Position numbers and translations under genes: made by a program. The notes under the pieces were generated by a model. The model did no database searches, was not told the origin of the DNA, and was given only the letters and a program-made list of their open reading frames with translations. Positions 1 through 8,862 of a stretch of 37,689 nt of DNA are shown here, piece by piece. This stretch comes from Massilia cavernae (GTDB taxonomy: Bacteria; Pseudomonadota; Gammaproteobacteria; Burkholderiales; Burkholderiaceae_D): contig NZ_QYUP01000073.1 of NCBI RefSeq assembly GCF_003590855.1, positions 1-37,689 on the forward strand, given 5' to 3'. How positions within the stretch are numbered: the stretch's first letter is position 1; every line of letters begins with the position of its first letter.

Positions 1-872
1 CCGAAGCGGTAGCCCAGGCTGGCCGCGCGGCTGGTGTCCATCATCAGCTGGCGAGGATAGTCGAAGGGGCTGAGCTGCCCCGCCGGCGCTGGGCTGGCAG
101 CTGGCAGCGCATAAACCTGTTCATCCAGCGCCATGCCGGCGCGGTGGAAGATGTCGAAGGTCGACAGGCCGCCGTCGCAGGCGGCGTTGACCGGGCCGGT
201 GAAGTCCTGCGTCCCTGCCCAGGCCAGGAAGCCGCTGGCGCCGTGGGCGTCGATGAAGGAACTGGCGGCGGCCGCATTCGAGTAGCGCAGCGGCGCGCGC
301 AGGCGCACCAGGTCGACGTAGTGCGCCAGGCGCCCGGTGAAGTCCTCGGGGCCGGCCAGCACGTGGCCGATGCGCGCCGTGACCAGCGGCAGCGAGCCGT
401 CGCGGTACAGGTAGGCCTCGGCCTGCAGCTTGCCGGCGACATAGCTTTCCACTTCGCGCGCCGGGTCGTGCCACGGGTAGCGGGTGTCGATCGGCAGCGC
501 CAGCACGTTCAGGTCGTCCTCGGCGAACGGGCTGTCGCGGGTCTCGAGCAGGGTGCGGTAGACGTCGACGGTGGAAGCGACGATGTAGCGCTTTACTTTT
601 CCGGCAAAGACGCGCACCGAGATCGCGGCGTCGAGGGGGCTGTAGCACATCTGGTCGTAGACGATGTCGTAGCCTTCCACGCCGGCGAAGGCGCGGCGCA
701 TCGCCGCCTCGTCGCGGCGGTCGACTTTAATGCGCCTGATGCGCGAACCGAAGGGATCCGGCGCGCGGCCGCGGGTGGCGATGGTGACCTGATGGCCGGC
801 GCCGAGGAGTTTCTGGACGAGCAGTTTGCCGATATGGCGCGTCCCACCAATAACCAATATATTCTTGTGCAT
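1..872 (-). CDS. NAD-dependent epimerase/dehydratase (3' end cut by window edge)
   Basis: The reading frame is open from an ATG at 872 to the left edge, about 290 residues, with no stop seen. The N-terminus MHKNILVIGGTRHIGKLLVQ is a Rossmann fold with a GGTRxIG dinucleotide loop. About 150 residues in, a YVAGK motif matches the YxxxK catalytic pair of extended short-chain dehydrogenases, and an STVDVY stretch supplies the upstream Ser/Thr and Tyr. These features place it in the extended SDR (NAD-dependent epimerase/dehydratase) family, acting in the cytoplasm. The substrate cannot be told. It is divergent from the LysR-type gene with about 100 bp between them, so that regulator may control it. 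The C-terminus lies outside the window. Confidence 0.85.
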   Translation of the reverse strand, partial: MHKNILVIGGTRHIGKLLVQKLLGAGHQVTIATRGRAPDPFGSRIRRIKVDRRDEAAMRRAFAGVEGYDIVYDQMCYSPLDAAISVRVFAGKVKRYIVASTVDVYRTLLETRDSPFAEDDLNVLALPIDTRYPWHDPAREVESYVAGKLQAEAYLYRDGSLPLVTARIGHVLAGPEDFTGRLAHYVDLVRLRAPLRYSNAAAASSFIDAHGASGFLAWAGTQDFTGPVNAACDGGLSTFDIFHRAGMALDEQVYALPAASPAPAGQLSPFDYPRQLMMDTSRAASLGYRF

Positions 873-900
873 GGCGTTACCTTTCTGGATCGCGTATATT

Positions 901-915
901 TTGTGCTCTCGACAA
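901..915. promoter_or_regulatory. Candidate LysR-type binding box in the divergent intergenic region
   Basis: TTGT-N7-ACAA is an interrupted palindrome whose core fits T-N11-A, the usual shape of a LysR-family site. It lies in the A+T-rich gap between the epimerase start (872) and the regulator start (977). The assignment rests on shape and position only. Confidence 0.35.
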
Positions 916-976
916 TCATTAAACAACCGAGAAAAAATATTGCAATGACTAAGAAAACCTTATGCATGGAGGCCGA

Positions 977-1879
977 GTGAAGCCGCTTCGAAGCCTTTCC
1001 GGCCTGGTCGACTTCGAGTGCGCGGCGCGCTGGGGCAGTTTCAAGCTGGCGGCGCAGGAGCTGCACAAGACGCCGGCGGCGATCAGCCAGCAGGTGAAGC
1101 ACCTTGAGGACAGCCTAGGCTTCGCACTGTTCACCCGCCACCCGCGCCACATCACCCTGACCGAAAAAGGGCAGGAGCTGGCCATCGCGGTGGCGCGCAT
1201 GCTCGGAGAGCTGCGCGCGAAAATCGGCGCGCTCCAGATGGGCAACGAGGAATCGGTGCTGCGCATCTCGACCACCCATTCGTTCGCGATCAAGTGGCTG
1301 GTGCCGCGCATGCACCGCTTCACCAAGCTGTATCCCGAGCTGGATATCCGGCTCGATTCGAACGATGCGGTGGTGGACCTGGAGGACGCCGGAACCGACG
1401 TCGCGGTGCGCTATGGCCCGGTCAGCGACGGCGACCCGGCGCTGCTGTTCCGCGAGCGCCTGATCGCAGTCTACAGTCCCGACCTGCTGGCGCCTGGCCA
1501 GACGGAACTGACGCTGGCCGACCTTCCCAGGTTCCCGCTGCTGTACGAGAAGTCGCCCGAATCGTGGCTGCAGCTGCTCAACGAGAACCGTGCGCTCAAG
1601 GGTAAATACGACTTCTCGCGCGGCTACAGCCACTGGGGCGTGCTGGCGCAGGCGGCGGTGGCGGGGCAGGGGATCGCGCTGGTGGCCTACGGGATCGCCT
1701 GCCAGGACATCCTGAAGGGGGCGCTGAAACAGATCAACTGCCGCAGCGCGCCGTTTGACAGCGGCTACCGCTTCCTGGTCAATCCGCGCAAGGAGAACAT
1801 GCCCAAGGTGCAGCGCTTCCGCGCATGGATCATGGCGGAGATGGACGAGATGCGGCGCCAGCTCGAGCAGTCGGCATAA
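977..1879 (+). CDS. LysR-family transcriptional regulator (GcvA-like)
   Basis: The product is about 300 aa. The N-terminus has the LysR winged helix-turn-helix (LSGLVDFECAARWGSFKLAA, then KTPAAISQQVKHLE), followed by a LysR substrate-binding domain with the GcvA-like opening SVLRISTTHSFAIKWLVPRM. An in-frame ATG exists at 962, but GGAGG at 968-972 sits 4 nt before the GTG at 977, so GTG is the better start. Regulators of this subgroup commonly control a divergently transcribed neighbour, here the epimerase; that target is inferred. The gene ends just before a bidirectional terminator shared with the peptide transporter. Confidence 0.9.
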   Translation: MKPLRSLSGLVDFECAARWGSFKLAAQELHKTPAAISQQVKHLEDSLGFALFTRHPRHITLTEKGQELAIAVARMLGELRAKIGALQMGNEESVLRISTTHSFAIKWLVPRMHRFTKLYPELDIRLDSNDAVVDLEDAGTDVAVRYGPVSDGDPALLFRERLIAVYSPDLLAPGQTELTLADLPRFPLLYEKSPESWLQLLNENRALKGKYDFSRGYSHWGVLAQAAVAGQGIALVAYGIACQDILKGALKQINCRSAPFDSGYRFLVNPRKENMPKVQRFRAWIMAEMDEMRRQLEQSA

Positions 1880-1885
1880 AAAAAT

Positions 1886-1905
1886 ACGGCGCCCGAGGGC
1901 GCCGT
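1886..1905. terminator. Bidirectional intrinsic terminator between lysR-type gene and POT transporter
   Basis: GGCGCC and GGCGCC pair around a CGAG loop, extended by A-T and C-G pairs. A-rich sequence lies on the left, which reads as a T run on the minus strand, and GTTCTT lies on the right. It sits between two convergent stop codons. Confidence 0.8.
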
Positions 1906-1928
1906 TCTTCATGGATGCAGCGGTGCGT

Positions 1929-3446
1929 TTACTTCACGCCGTGCATCAGCTTTTGGATCATCGGTGCGAGCAGGAACAGCAGCACGCCGCCGACCATCAG
2001 CGACCAGAAGCCGAAGGTGTAGCCGGACAGCGCCGACGCGACCGACATGCCCGCTTCGCCGGATACATGGCTGGCGAAGATGCCCGACAGGTTGTTGCCG
2101 ATACCGGTCGACAGGAACCAGCCGCCCATGCCCAGGCCGACCAGGCGGACCGGTGCGAGCTTGGTCACCATCGACAGGCCGATTGGCGACAGGCACAGCT
2201 CACCGATCGACTGGATCCAGTAGACCGCGAACAGGGTCCAGAACGGGATCTTGCCGTAGGTCGGCTCGACCAGGTAGGACAGCGCGTACATCAGCAGGCC
2301 GAAGGCCAGGCCGTTGAAGATGATGCCCAGGCCGAATTTGCGCGGGATCGATGGATTGACGTTCTTCTTGGCCATGGCGACCCATACCCATGCGATGAGC
2401 GGTGCGCAGACGATGATGGCGATCGAGTTCACCGACTGGAACCAGGCGGTCGGGAACACGTCCATGCCCAGTGCGCCGGTGCGGTTGACGATGTTCTCGG
2501 CCAGGAAGGTGAACGAGCTGCCTGCCTGTTCGAAGAACATCCAGAACAGGACGTTGAACGCGAAGATGATCATCATGGCGATGGTCTTGTCGCGTGCTAC
2601 CTTGCCTTCGCGGACGCCTTCGATCAGCAGCATGGTCGCGAGGGCCAGGAACAGGACGGTCAGGATGACCTGCAGCGTTTCGGCGCCGAGCTTCAGCAGG
2701 AAGTACACCAGCGGGATCACGACCAGCGCGCCGATGGCGACCATGATTGCGCGGCCGCGCGATTCGCCGCCTTCGACCGGTGCGCCGATGCTCTTGAGGG
2801 CGGAGCGGCCGATGTAAAACCACACCAGCGAGATCAGCATGCCCACGCCGGCGGCGAAGAACACGACCTTGTAGGCCGGGGTATCGCCGGTGTTGAAGAT
2901 CTTCTGCGCCAGAATCTGGGTCAGGATCGGTGCGACGAACGCGCCGGCATTGATGCCCATGTAGAAGATGGTGAAGCCTGAATCGCGGCGGGTGTCGTTC
3001 AGCGCGTACAGCTTGCCGACCATGGTGGAGATGTTCGGTTTGAACAGGCCGTTACCGACGATGATGGTGGCCAGGCCGAGCTTGAAGACGTCCGGGTCTG
3101 GAATGGTAATCGCGAACAGGCCGGCAGCCATGAAGACCGCGCCGATCAGGATCGAACGCTGGTAGCCGATAACGCGGTCGGCGACGTAGCCGCCGAAGAC
3201 TGCGCCCGCATAAACGAGTGCGAGGTAGGAACCGTAAGTCAGGTTCGCGTCGGCCTGGCCGATTGCCGCACCGTCGTAGAACTGGGCGACGATGTACAGG
3301 ACAAGCGCCCAGCGGATACCGTAGAAAGCGAAACGCTCCCAAAATTCGGTCATGAATAACATCCAAAGCGGAGCTGGGTGTCCCATGATCTGCTTGAATT
3401 CCGGAATAACGACTTCCTTGTGAGTAGTAGTTGCGGCTCCGCCCAT
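1929..3446 (-). CDS. POT-family proton-dependent oligopeptide transporter
   Basis: The product is 505 aa, the usual length for a bacterial POT/PTR transporter (about 490-510 aa). The N-terminal helix carries the diagnostic ERFAFYGIR (ExxERFxYYG-type proton-coupling motif), followed by YGSYLALVYAGAVFGGYVADR and GNGLFKPNISTMVGKLY, the two POT signature regions. About a dozen hydrophobic segments follow. It should import di- and tripeptides with protons across the inner membrane. The start ATG is preceded by AGGAG. It is monocistronic, divergent from ppnN, and ends at the terminator shared with the LysR gene. Confidence 0.93.
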   Translation of the reverse strand: MGGAATTTHKEVVIPEFKQIMGHPAPLWMLFMTEFWERFAFYGIRWALVLYIVAQFYDGAAIGQADANLTYGSYLALVYAGAVFGGYVADRVIGYQRSILIGAVFMAAGLFAITIPDPDVFKLGLATIIVGNGLFKPNISTMVGKLYALNDTRRDSGFTIFYMGINAGAFVAPILTQILAQKIFNTGDTPAYKVVFFAAGVGMLISLVWFYIGRSALKSIGAPVEGGESRGRAIMVAIGALVVIPLVYFLLKLGAETLQVILTVLFLALATMLLIEGVREGKVARDKTIAMMIIFAFNVLFWMFFEQAGSSFTFLAENIVNRTGALGMDVFPTAWFQSVNSIAIIVCAPLIAWVWVAMAKKNVNPSIPRKFGLGIIFNGLAFGLLMYALSYLVEPTYGKIPFWTLFAVYWIQSIGELCLSPIGLSMVTKLAPVRLVGLGMGGWFLSTGIGNNLSGIFASHVSGEAGMSVASALSGYTFGFWSLMVGGVLLFLLAPMIQKLMHGVK

Positions 3447-3647
3447 GCGGGGTCTCCTGACTGGTTGTGGTTGAAACGATTATGTTGAAAAGCTCCGGAT
3501 ATATGCACGGAAAATTTCAGCTGGGCTGCATTCTAATGTAAATCCGTCACGCCAAGCGAATTTTTCCCAGATGTGGTATTTGATTCGTATGTACCGCGCC
3601 GCGGCTTTTGCGAATGACGTGGCCGTGACGGTGCGAGTTGTCGTATA

Positions 3648-3675
3648 TTGGCATTGCAGGCCCTGTTTGTATTAC
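3648..3675 (+). promoter_or_regulatory. Candidate sigma-70 promoter of ppnN
   Basis: TTGGCA (3648-3653) and TATTAC (3670-3675) are separated by 16 nt. The predicted start near 3682 gives a 20-nt leader containing AAGGA before the ATG at 3702. The -35 is good and the -10 moderate. Confidence 0.45.
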
Positions 3676-3701
3676 CGAAAAATGTATAAGGAATTCGCAC
3701 C

Positions 3702-5072
3702 ATGGAATACGACGTTGTCGATACCCTGATCTCACCGGAAGGCCGGCTTGAAGTTTTATCGAAAGCGGAAGTGGTCAAGCTTCTCGATACCAGCCAGGGC
3801 GGCCTGTACCAGGTGTTTCGTAACTGCGCGCTGGCCGTTCTGAATTGCGGCAGCTCGATTGACGACGGAAAGGAACTGCTGGAGCGTTACAAGTTGTTTG
3901 ACATCAGCATCATCCAGCGCGAGCGCGGCATCAAGCTCGATATCAAGGGTGCACCGGCCATCGCATTCGTCGATGGCAAAATGATAAAAGGCATCCACGA
4001 GCACCTGTTCGCGGTGCTGCGCGATATTGTCTTTATCAGCAGCGATGTCACCGATAACCCGAAATTCGACATGACGCGCACCGAGGGAATTACCGATTCG
4101 GTCTTCCACATCCTGCGCAATGCGAACGTGCTGCAGCCGCAGCGCAACCCGAACCTGGTGGTGTGCTGGGGCGGTCACTCGATCAACCGGGTGGAATATA
4201 ACTATTCGAAGGAGGTCGGCTACCAGCTGGGCCTGCGCGACCTGGATATCTGCACCGGTTGCGGCCCCGGCGCGATGAAGGGCCCGATGAAGGGCGCCAC
4301 CATCGGCCACGCCAAGCAGCGCCTGGGCACCGGCCGCTATCTCGGCATTTCGGAGCCGGGCATTATTGCGGCAGAATCGCCGAACCCGATCGTCAACGAC
4401 CTGGTCATCATGCCGGATATCGAAAAGCGGCTGGAGGCATTCGTCCGCACCGGCCACGGGATCATCGTGTTCCCGGGCGGCGCCGGTACCGCCGAGGAAA
4501 TCCTGTACATCCTCGGCATCCTGCTCCATCCGGATAATGCGGAAATGCCGTTCCCGCTGGTGTTCACCGGGCCGGATTCGGCGCGCGACTATTTCATCCA
4601 GATCGACGAGTTTATCGGACTGACATTGGGCGAGGAGGCGCAGCGCCGCTACAAGATCATCATCGACGATCCGGAAGCGGTGGCGCGCGAGATGCAGACC
4701 GGGATCAAGCAGGTGCGTGAATTCCGCAAATCGCGCAGCGACGCTTATTACTTCAACTGGCTGCTCAGGATCGACCAGGAATTCCAGCGCCCGTTCAAGC
4801 CGACCCATGAAAACATGCGCAACCTGAGCCTGCACAGGAACCAGGAGCGCCACCAGCTGGCGGCCAACCTGCGGCGCGCGTTTTCCGGCGTGGTGGCGGG
4901 TAACGTCAAGGACGAGGGAATCCGTGCAATTGAAAAACACGGTCATTTCGAGATTCACGGCGATCCGCAAATCATGGGGCCGATGGACGCATTGCTGGCG
5001 TCGTTCGTCGAGCACAGCCGCATGAAACTGCCGGGCAAGGCGTACACGCCGTGCTACCGGATTGTTCAATAA
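3702..5072 (+). CDS. ppnN: Pyrimidine/purine nucleotide 5'-monophosphate nucleosidase (PpnN/YgdH)
   Basis: The product is 456 aa, matching E. coli PpnN (YgdH, about 454 aa). The order is an N-terminal DUF4478-type domain, a central LOG-fold (lysine decarboxylase-like Rossmann) domain with PGGAGTAEE near residue 257, and a C-terminal DUF3412-type domain. The family cleaves the N-glycosidic bond of nucleoside monophosphates to ribose-5-phosphate and base; in E. coli it is a (p)ppGpp-binding enzyme. The LOG motif is often misnamed lysine decarboxylase. The start is supported by AAGGA about 8 nt upstream. It is monocistronic. A GGCGCA/TGCGCC hairpin at 5088-5112 may end the transcript, though it lacks a clear T run. 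Confidence 0.95.
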   Translation: MEYDVVDTLISPEGRLEVLSKAEVVKLLDTSQGGLYQVFRNCALAVLNCGSSIDDGKELLERYKLFDISIIQRERGIKLDIKGAPAIAFVDGKMIKGIHEHLFAVLRDIVFISSDVTDNPKFDMTRTEGITDSVFHILRNANVLQPQRNPNLVVCWGGHSINRVEYNYSKEVGYQLGLRDLDICTGCGPGAMKGPMKGATIGHAKQRLGTGRYLGISEPGIIAAESPNPIVNDLVIMPDIEKRLEAFVRTGHGIIVFPGGAGTAEEILYILGILLHPDNAEMPFPLVFTGPDSARDYFIQIDEFIGLTLGEEAQRRYKIIIDDPEAVAREMQTGIKQVREFRKSRSDAYYFNWLLRIDQEFQRPFKPTHENMRNLSLHRNQERHQLAANLRRAFSGVVAGNVKDEGIRAIEKHGHFEIHGDPQIMGPMDALLASFVEHSRMKLPGKAYTPCYRIVQ

Positions 5073-5114
5073 CTGAGGCTGCTCAAGGGCGCAACGGCTT
5101 GTTCGGTGCGCCTG

Positions 5115-5142
5115 TTGACATGCTGCGTTAGCCGGCTATGAT
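5115..5142 (+). promoter_or_regulatory. Near-consensus sigma-70 promoter giving a predicted leaderless transcript
   Basis: A perfect TTGACA (5115-5120), a 16-nt spacer and TATGAT (5137-5142). Counting the last -10 base as -7 puts +1 at 5149, the A of the downstream ATG. No Shine-Dalgarno sequence precedes that ATG. Confidence 0.7.
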
Positions 5143-5148
5143 CATCGG

Positions 5149-5343
5149 ATGAACATCGATGATCGTATCTCGTCGCTTGAGTCCGATATGTCGGCAGTGA
5201 AGGCCGACGTGGCAGTCGTACGCTTGAACTACGCTACCAAAGAAGACTTGCAGAAGGCGATTAACGCGCTTACATGGAAAATATATGGCGTTATGACCGC
5301 GCTTGCCGCGGTGGTGTTCTTCATCGCAAGAAATATCCGCTAA
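5149..5343 (+). CDS. Small coiled-coil protein with a C-terminal membrane anchor (64 aa)
   Basis: The gene encodes 64 aa. Residues 1-40 are charged and heptad-like (MNIDDRISSLESDMSAVKAD, then VAVVRLNYATKEDLQKAINAL), predicting a short coiled coil. Residues about 42-60 form one hydrophobic helix, followed by the basic tail RNIR. This architecture resembles small tail-anchored or XhlA-like proteins of unknown role; I do not recognise a specific family. It has its own near-consensus promoter, whose start point falls on the ATG, and it ends 21 nt before a bidirectional terminator, so it is a compact single-gene unit. It lies between ppnN and lysS without sharing an operon with either. The promoter and terminator support it being a real gene. 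Confidence 0.75.
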   Translation: MNIDDRISSLESDMSAVKADVAVVRLNYATKEDLQKAINALTWKIYGVMTALAAVVFFIARNIR

Positions 5344-5364
5344 TCTCTTCAGCCAGGCATGAAA

Positions 5365-5386
5365 AATGGGACCCGAAGGTCCCATT
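5365..5386. terminator. Bidirectional terminator between the small membrane protein gene and lysS
   Basis: An 8-bp perfect stem ATGGGACC/GGTCCCAT around a CGAA loop, with one further A-T pair. It is preceded by GAAAAA, which is T-rich on the minus strand, so it can end lysS transcription as well as that of the small gene. Confidence 0.85.
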
Positions 5387-5397
5387 CATTGTGCTGC

Positions 5398-6930
5398 TTA
5401 GTCTTCGCGGCGCAGGTGCGGGAAGAGGATGACGTCGCGGATGTTCGGCGAGTCGGTAATGAGCATCATCAGGCGGTCGATGCCGATGCCGCAGCCGCCG
5501 GCAGGTGGCATGCCGTATTCCAGTGCACGGATGTAGTCGGCGTCGTAGAACATCGCCTCCTCGTCGCCAGCATCCTTGGCCGCCACTTGTGCGTGGAAGC
5601 GCGCTGCCTGGTCTTCGGCGTCGTTCAGCTCCGAGAAGCCGTTGGCAATCTCGCGGCCGACGATAAACAGCTCGAAGCGCTCGGTGATGCCTTCGCGGGT
5701 GTCGGAGGCGCGCGCCAGCGGCGACACTTCAACCGGGTAATCGATGATGTAGGTCGGTTCCCACAGCTGCGATTCGGCCGTCTCTTCGAACAGCGCCAGT
5801 TGCAGCGCGCCCAGTCCCCAGCCTGCCATCGGCTTCACGCCGAACTTCAGCAGCTCTTCGCGGATGAAGGCGCCGTCGTTCAACTGCTCATTGGTGTAGT
5901 GCGGGGCGTACTTGTTGATCGCGCCGACGATGGTCAGGCGGTTGAACGGCTTCGACAGGTCCAGCTCGCGGCCGCCGTAGGTCAGCATCGCGGTGCCGTG
6001 CGCGTCGATGGCAGCCTGGCGGATGATGGCTTCGGTGAAGTCCATCAGCCACTGGTAGTCCACGTAGGCCGCGTAGAACTCCATCATCGTGAATTCAGGA
6101 TTGTGGCGCGGCGATACGCCTTCGTTGCGGAAGTTGCGGTTCACTTCGAACACGCGGTCGAAGCCGCCGACCACCAGGCGCTTCAGGTACAGCTCTGGCG
6201 CGATACGCAGGAACATCTGCATGTCCAGCGCGTTGTGGTGGGTGATGAAAGGCTTCGCGGCGGCGCCACCTGGGATGGTGTGCAGCATCGGCGTTTCGAC
6301 TTCCATGAACTCGTGCTTCTCCATGAAGCGGCGCATCGAGGACATCGCGGCGGTACGCGCCTTGAAGGTGCGGCGCGTCTCTTCGTTCATGATCAGGTCG
6401 ACGTAGCGCTGGCGGTACTTGGTTTCCTGGTCGGCCAGGCCGTGGAACTTGTCCGGCAGCGGACGCAGCGACTTGGTGATCAGGCGCAGCGAGGTGACCT
6501 TGATGGTCAGTTCGTCGGTCTTGGTCTTGAACAGGGTGCCTTCGACGCCGAGGATGTCGCCCAGGTCGTAGTGGTGCAGCGCTTCCATCGCCGCTTCGCC
6601 GGTGTTGTCCAGCGTAGCGTAGATCTGGATACGGCCGTCGGCGCGCGCGCCGGACGAATCCTGCAGGGTGGCGAAGGCCGCCTTCTTGCCCGCTTCGCGC
6701 TTGAGCATCATGCGGCCCGCCAGGGTGACTGCGACCGGGGAGGCTTCGAGTTCTTCGCGCGACTTGCCGCCGAATTGTTCGTGCAGGTCGGCCGCCTTGT
6801 TCTGCGGACGGAAATCGTTGGGGAATGCCACGCCTTTTTCGCGCAGTGCGGCCAGCTTGACGCGGCGCTCGGCGATGATCTTGTTGTCGTCGGTCGGCAG
6901 GGCGGCGTTTTCTTGGATATCCGGAGTCAT
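5398..6930 (-). CDS. lysS: Lysyl-tRNA synthetase, class II
   Basis: The product is 510 aa; E. coli LysS is about 505 aa. The N-terminal OB-fold anticodon-binding domain includes [20 protein letters not shown]. The class II catalytic core has motif 2 [20 protein letters not shown] near residue 270 and motif 3 [10 protein letters not shown] near residue 480. The enzyme charges tRNA-Lys in the cytoplasm. It is the last gene of a prfB-HAD-lysS operon, 25 nt downstream of the HAD gene. The prfB-lysS pairing is conserved in many proteobacteria; here a hydrolase gene is inserted between them. It ends at a shared terminator. Confidence 0.97.
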   Translation of the reverse strand: MTPDIQENAALPTDDNKIIAERRVKLAALREKGVAFPNDFRPQNKAADLHEQFGGKSREELEASPVAVTLAGRMMLKREAGKKAAFATLQDSSGARADGRIQIYATLDNTGEAAMEALHHYDLGDILGVEGTLFKTKTDELTIKVTSLRLITKSLRPLPDKFHGLADQETKYRQRYVDLIMNEETRRTFKARTAAMSSMRRFMEKHEFMEVETPMLHTIPGGAAAKPFITHHNALDMQMFLRIAPELYLKRLVVGGFDRVFEVNRNFRNEGVSPRHNPEFTMMEFYAAYVDYQWLMDFTEAIIRQAAIDAHGTAMLTYGGRELDLSKPFNRLTIVGAINKYAPHYTNEQLNDGAFIREELLKFGVKPMAGWGLGALQLALFEETAESQLWEPTYIIDYPVEVSPLARASDTREGITERFELFIVGREIANGFSELNDAEDQAARFHAQVAAKDAGDEEAMFYDADYIRALEYGMPPAGGCGIGIDRLMMLITDSPNIRDVILFPHLRRED

Positions 6931-6955
6931 GATTGAAGTATCTTGTCTTGTTTGA

Positions 6956-7621
6956 TTAAGCGGGGAACAGCTCGTCGATCGTCAGCTCGGAAAAGTCGCT
7001 GGCGATGTGGATCACGTTGTCGAATTCGGCAAAGGCTTCGGCCGGCAGGGTGGTGGTCAGCACCACGCAGCGCATGCCGGCGCGGCGGGCCGCTTCCACG
7101 CCCAGCGGCGCGTCCTCGAACACGATGCAGTTTTCCGGCGCGGCGCCGCAGCGCTCGGCCGCGAGCAGGAAAACGTCCGGATGCGGCTTTCCGCGCGGGA
7201 CGTCCGCTGCACCGACGACGGTGTCGAAGTGACGGCGCAGGTCGAGGCCGTCGAGCGTGAACGCGATGTTCGCGTTCGGCGCGGCGGTTGCCACGGCCAG
7301 CGCGACGCCGCGCAGCTTGGCTTGCGCGATCAGGTCGTCGAAGCCGGTGACGGTCTTGCGGTGCGGTTCGTACATCTCGCGGTAGACCGATTCCTTTTCC
7401 AGGTTCAGTTCCGTCACTTCATGGTCGGCCAAGTGCTCGCCCATTTGCAAGCGGATGATTTCCTTGCCCTGGCGACCGGCGGTCGCGCGGAAAAACTCGT
7501 CCGCGTCGATGACGCGGCCGCGGCGTTCGAAGAATGCGATCCACGACTTGGTATGGAAAGCCATGTTGTCGACGATGGTGCCGTCCATGTCGAACACGAA
7601 TGCGCGTTTGGTATTCGTCAT
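6956..7621 (-). CDS. HAD-superfamily hydrolase (beta-phosphoglucomutase/phosphatase-like)
   Basis: The product is 221 aa with all four HAD motifs: DMDGTIVD at residues about 11-18 (nucleophile and acid/base Asp), ATAAPN (motif II), KPHPD (motif III Lys) and EDAPLG (motif IV acidic pair). The alpha-helical cap between motifs I and II places it in the beta-phosphoglucomutase/phosphoglycolate-phosphatase-like subfamily I. It probably dephosphorylates or isomerises a small phosphorylated metabolite; the substrate cannot be told. It lies 3 nt after the prfB stop and 25 nt before lysS, so it is co-transcribed with translation genes. Confidence 0.9.
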   Translation of the reverse strand: MTNTKRAFVFDMDGTIVDNMAFHTKSWIAFFERRGRVIDADEFFRATAGRQGKEIIRLQMGEHLADHEVTELNLEKESVYREMYEPHRKTVTGFDDLIAQAKLRGVALAVATAAPNANIAFTLDGLDLRRHFDTVVGAADVPRGKPHPDVFLLAAERCGAAPENCIVFEDAPLGVEAARRAGMRCVVLTTTLPAEAFAEFDNVIHIASDFSELTIDELFPA

Positions 7622-7624
7622 CGC

Positions 7625-8729
7625 TTATACGCCTTGCTTCAGCGAAGCGGAGATGAAGTCGTCCAGGTCGCCGTCCAGCACACCCTTGGTGTTACCGGTC
7701 TCGAAGTTGGTGCGCAGGTCCTTGATGCGGGACTGGTCCAGCACGTAGGAGCGGATCTGGTGGCCCCAGCCGACGTCGGTCTTGGAGTCTTCCAGCTTCT
7801 GCTGCTCGCTCATGCGCTTGCGCAGTTCGAGTTCGTACAGCTTTGCCTTCAGCATGTCCATCGCTTCGGCGCGGTTGCGGTGCTGGCTTCGGTCGTTCTG
7901 GCACTGCACCACGATCCCGCTCGGCATGTGCGTCATGCGCACCGCGGAGTCGGTCTTGTTGATGTGCTGGCCACCCGCGCCGGACGCGCGGTAGGTGTCG
8001 ATGCGGATGTCGGCCGGGTTGACGTCGATCTCGATCGAATCGTCGACCTCCGGGTAGACGAACAGGCTGGTGAACGAGGTGTGGCGGCCGTTGGCCGAGT
8101 CGAACGGCGACTTGCGCACCAGGCGGTGCACGCCGGTCTCGGTGCGCAGGTGGCCGTAGGCGTACTCGCCCTCGACCTTCAGGGTGGCGGTCTTGATGCC
8201 CGCGACCTCGCCGTCGGACTGTTCGAGGATGTCGACCTTGAAGCCCTTGCGTTCGCAGTAGCGCAGGTACTGGCGCAGCAGCATGGACGCCCAGTCCTGC
8301 GCTTCGGTACCGCCCGCGCCGGCCTGGATGTCGATGAAGCAGTTGTTCGGGTCCATCGGATTGTTGAACATCCGGCGGAACTCCATGGATTCGACGACCT
8401 TCTTGATCGCTTCGGCGTCGCCGATGATCGCTTCGAGCGTATCGTCGTCGCCTTCTTCGCGCGCCATCGCGAACAGGTCGTTCGCGTCGAGCAGGTCGGC
8501 CTTGGCTTTGGTCAGTGCGTTGACGACCGCTTCCAGCGCCTTCTTCTCCTTGCCGAGATCTTGTGCGCGTTTAGGATCGTTCCAGACGGTCGGATCTTCT
8601 AGTTCTTCGTTGACTTGTTCGAGCTTCTCTGACTTTTTATCGAAGTCAAAGATACCTCCGAAGTTCGGCTTCACGATCGGTCAGATCGTTCAGCAGGGCG
8701 GAGAGGGCGTTGATGCGTTCGGCTTCCAT
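7625..8729 (-). CDS. prfB: Peptide chain release factor 2, expressed by programmed +1 frameshift
   Basis: The true start is the ATG at 8729. Frame 0 encodes 27 residues ending AELRRYL, then meets TGA at 8648-8646. A +1 shift on CTT-T joins [20 protein letters not shown], giving about 367 aa, against about 365 in E. coli. GGAGG (8659-8655) lies 3 nt before the CTT slip codon, as at the classical RF2 site. The product contains the SPF anticodon-like motif ([10 protein letters not shown]) and the catalytic GGQ ([10 protein letters not shown]). It releases peptides at UGA and UAA, and the in-frame UGA gives autoregulation. An ATG at 8674 in the downstream frame is not the real start. It is the first gene of prfB-HAD-lysS. 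Confidence 0.96.
8646..8659 (-). promoter_or_regulatory. prfB: RF2 recoding site (SD-like GGAGG, CTT slip codon, in-frame TGA)
   Basis: On the minus strand the order is GGAGG, TAT, CTT, TGA, C. This matches the E. coli layout, where an internal Shine-Dalgarno 3 nt before CUU, and UGA followed by C, drive efficient +1 slippage when RF2 is scarce. Protein similarity continues without a gap across the shift. Confidence 0.95.
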
Positions 8730-8815
8730 GGCGTTCCGGTCTTAATAATTGGTTGAATCGAACCCTAGATTATACCCCACGCGGGGCAATGCCTGGAGAC
8801 CGCATGCCGCGCGCC

Positions 8816-8845
8816 TTGCCCGTTTTCGGCGCGCTCCCGTATGAT
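8816..8845 (+). promoter_or_regulatory. Candidate sigma-70 promoter of the CpdB-like gene
   Basis: TTGCCC (8816-8821), an 18-nt spacer and TATGAT (8840-8845), with predicted start near 8852, upstream of both possible start codons. Confidence 0.4.
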
Positions 8846-8862
8846 TCAGCCAATATTTATCA

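Noticed and set aside
3533..3778. 81-aa minus-strand frame between the POT transporter and ppnN
   Set aside because: It overlaps the ppnN start and promoter in antisense, has no ribosome site and shows no family resemblance.
3702..5072. Lysine decarboxylase annotation for ppnN
   Set aside because: PGGxGTxxE is the LOG-family nucleoside-monophosphate hydrolase motif. No PLP-binding lysine motif is present, and the full-length layout is that of PpnN.
8646..8674. ATG at 8674 as the prfB start
   Set aside because: It lies in the shifted frame and would replace the conserved N-terminus. The ATG at 8729 plus the recoding site explains the gene fully.
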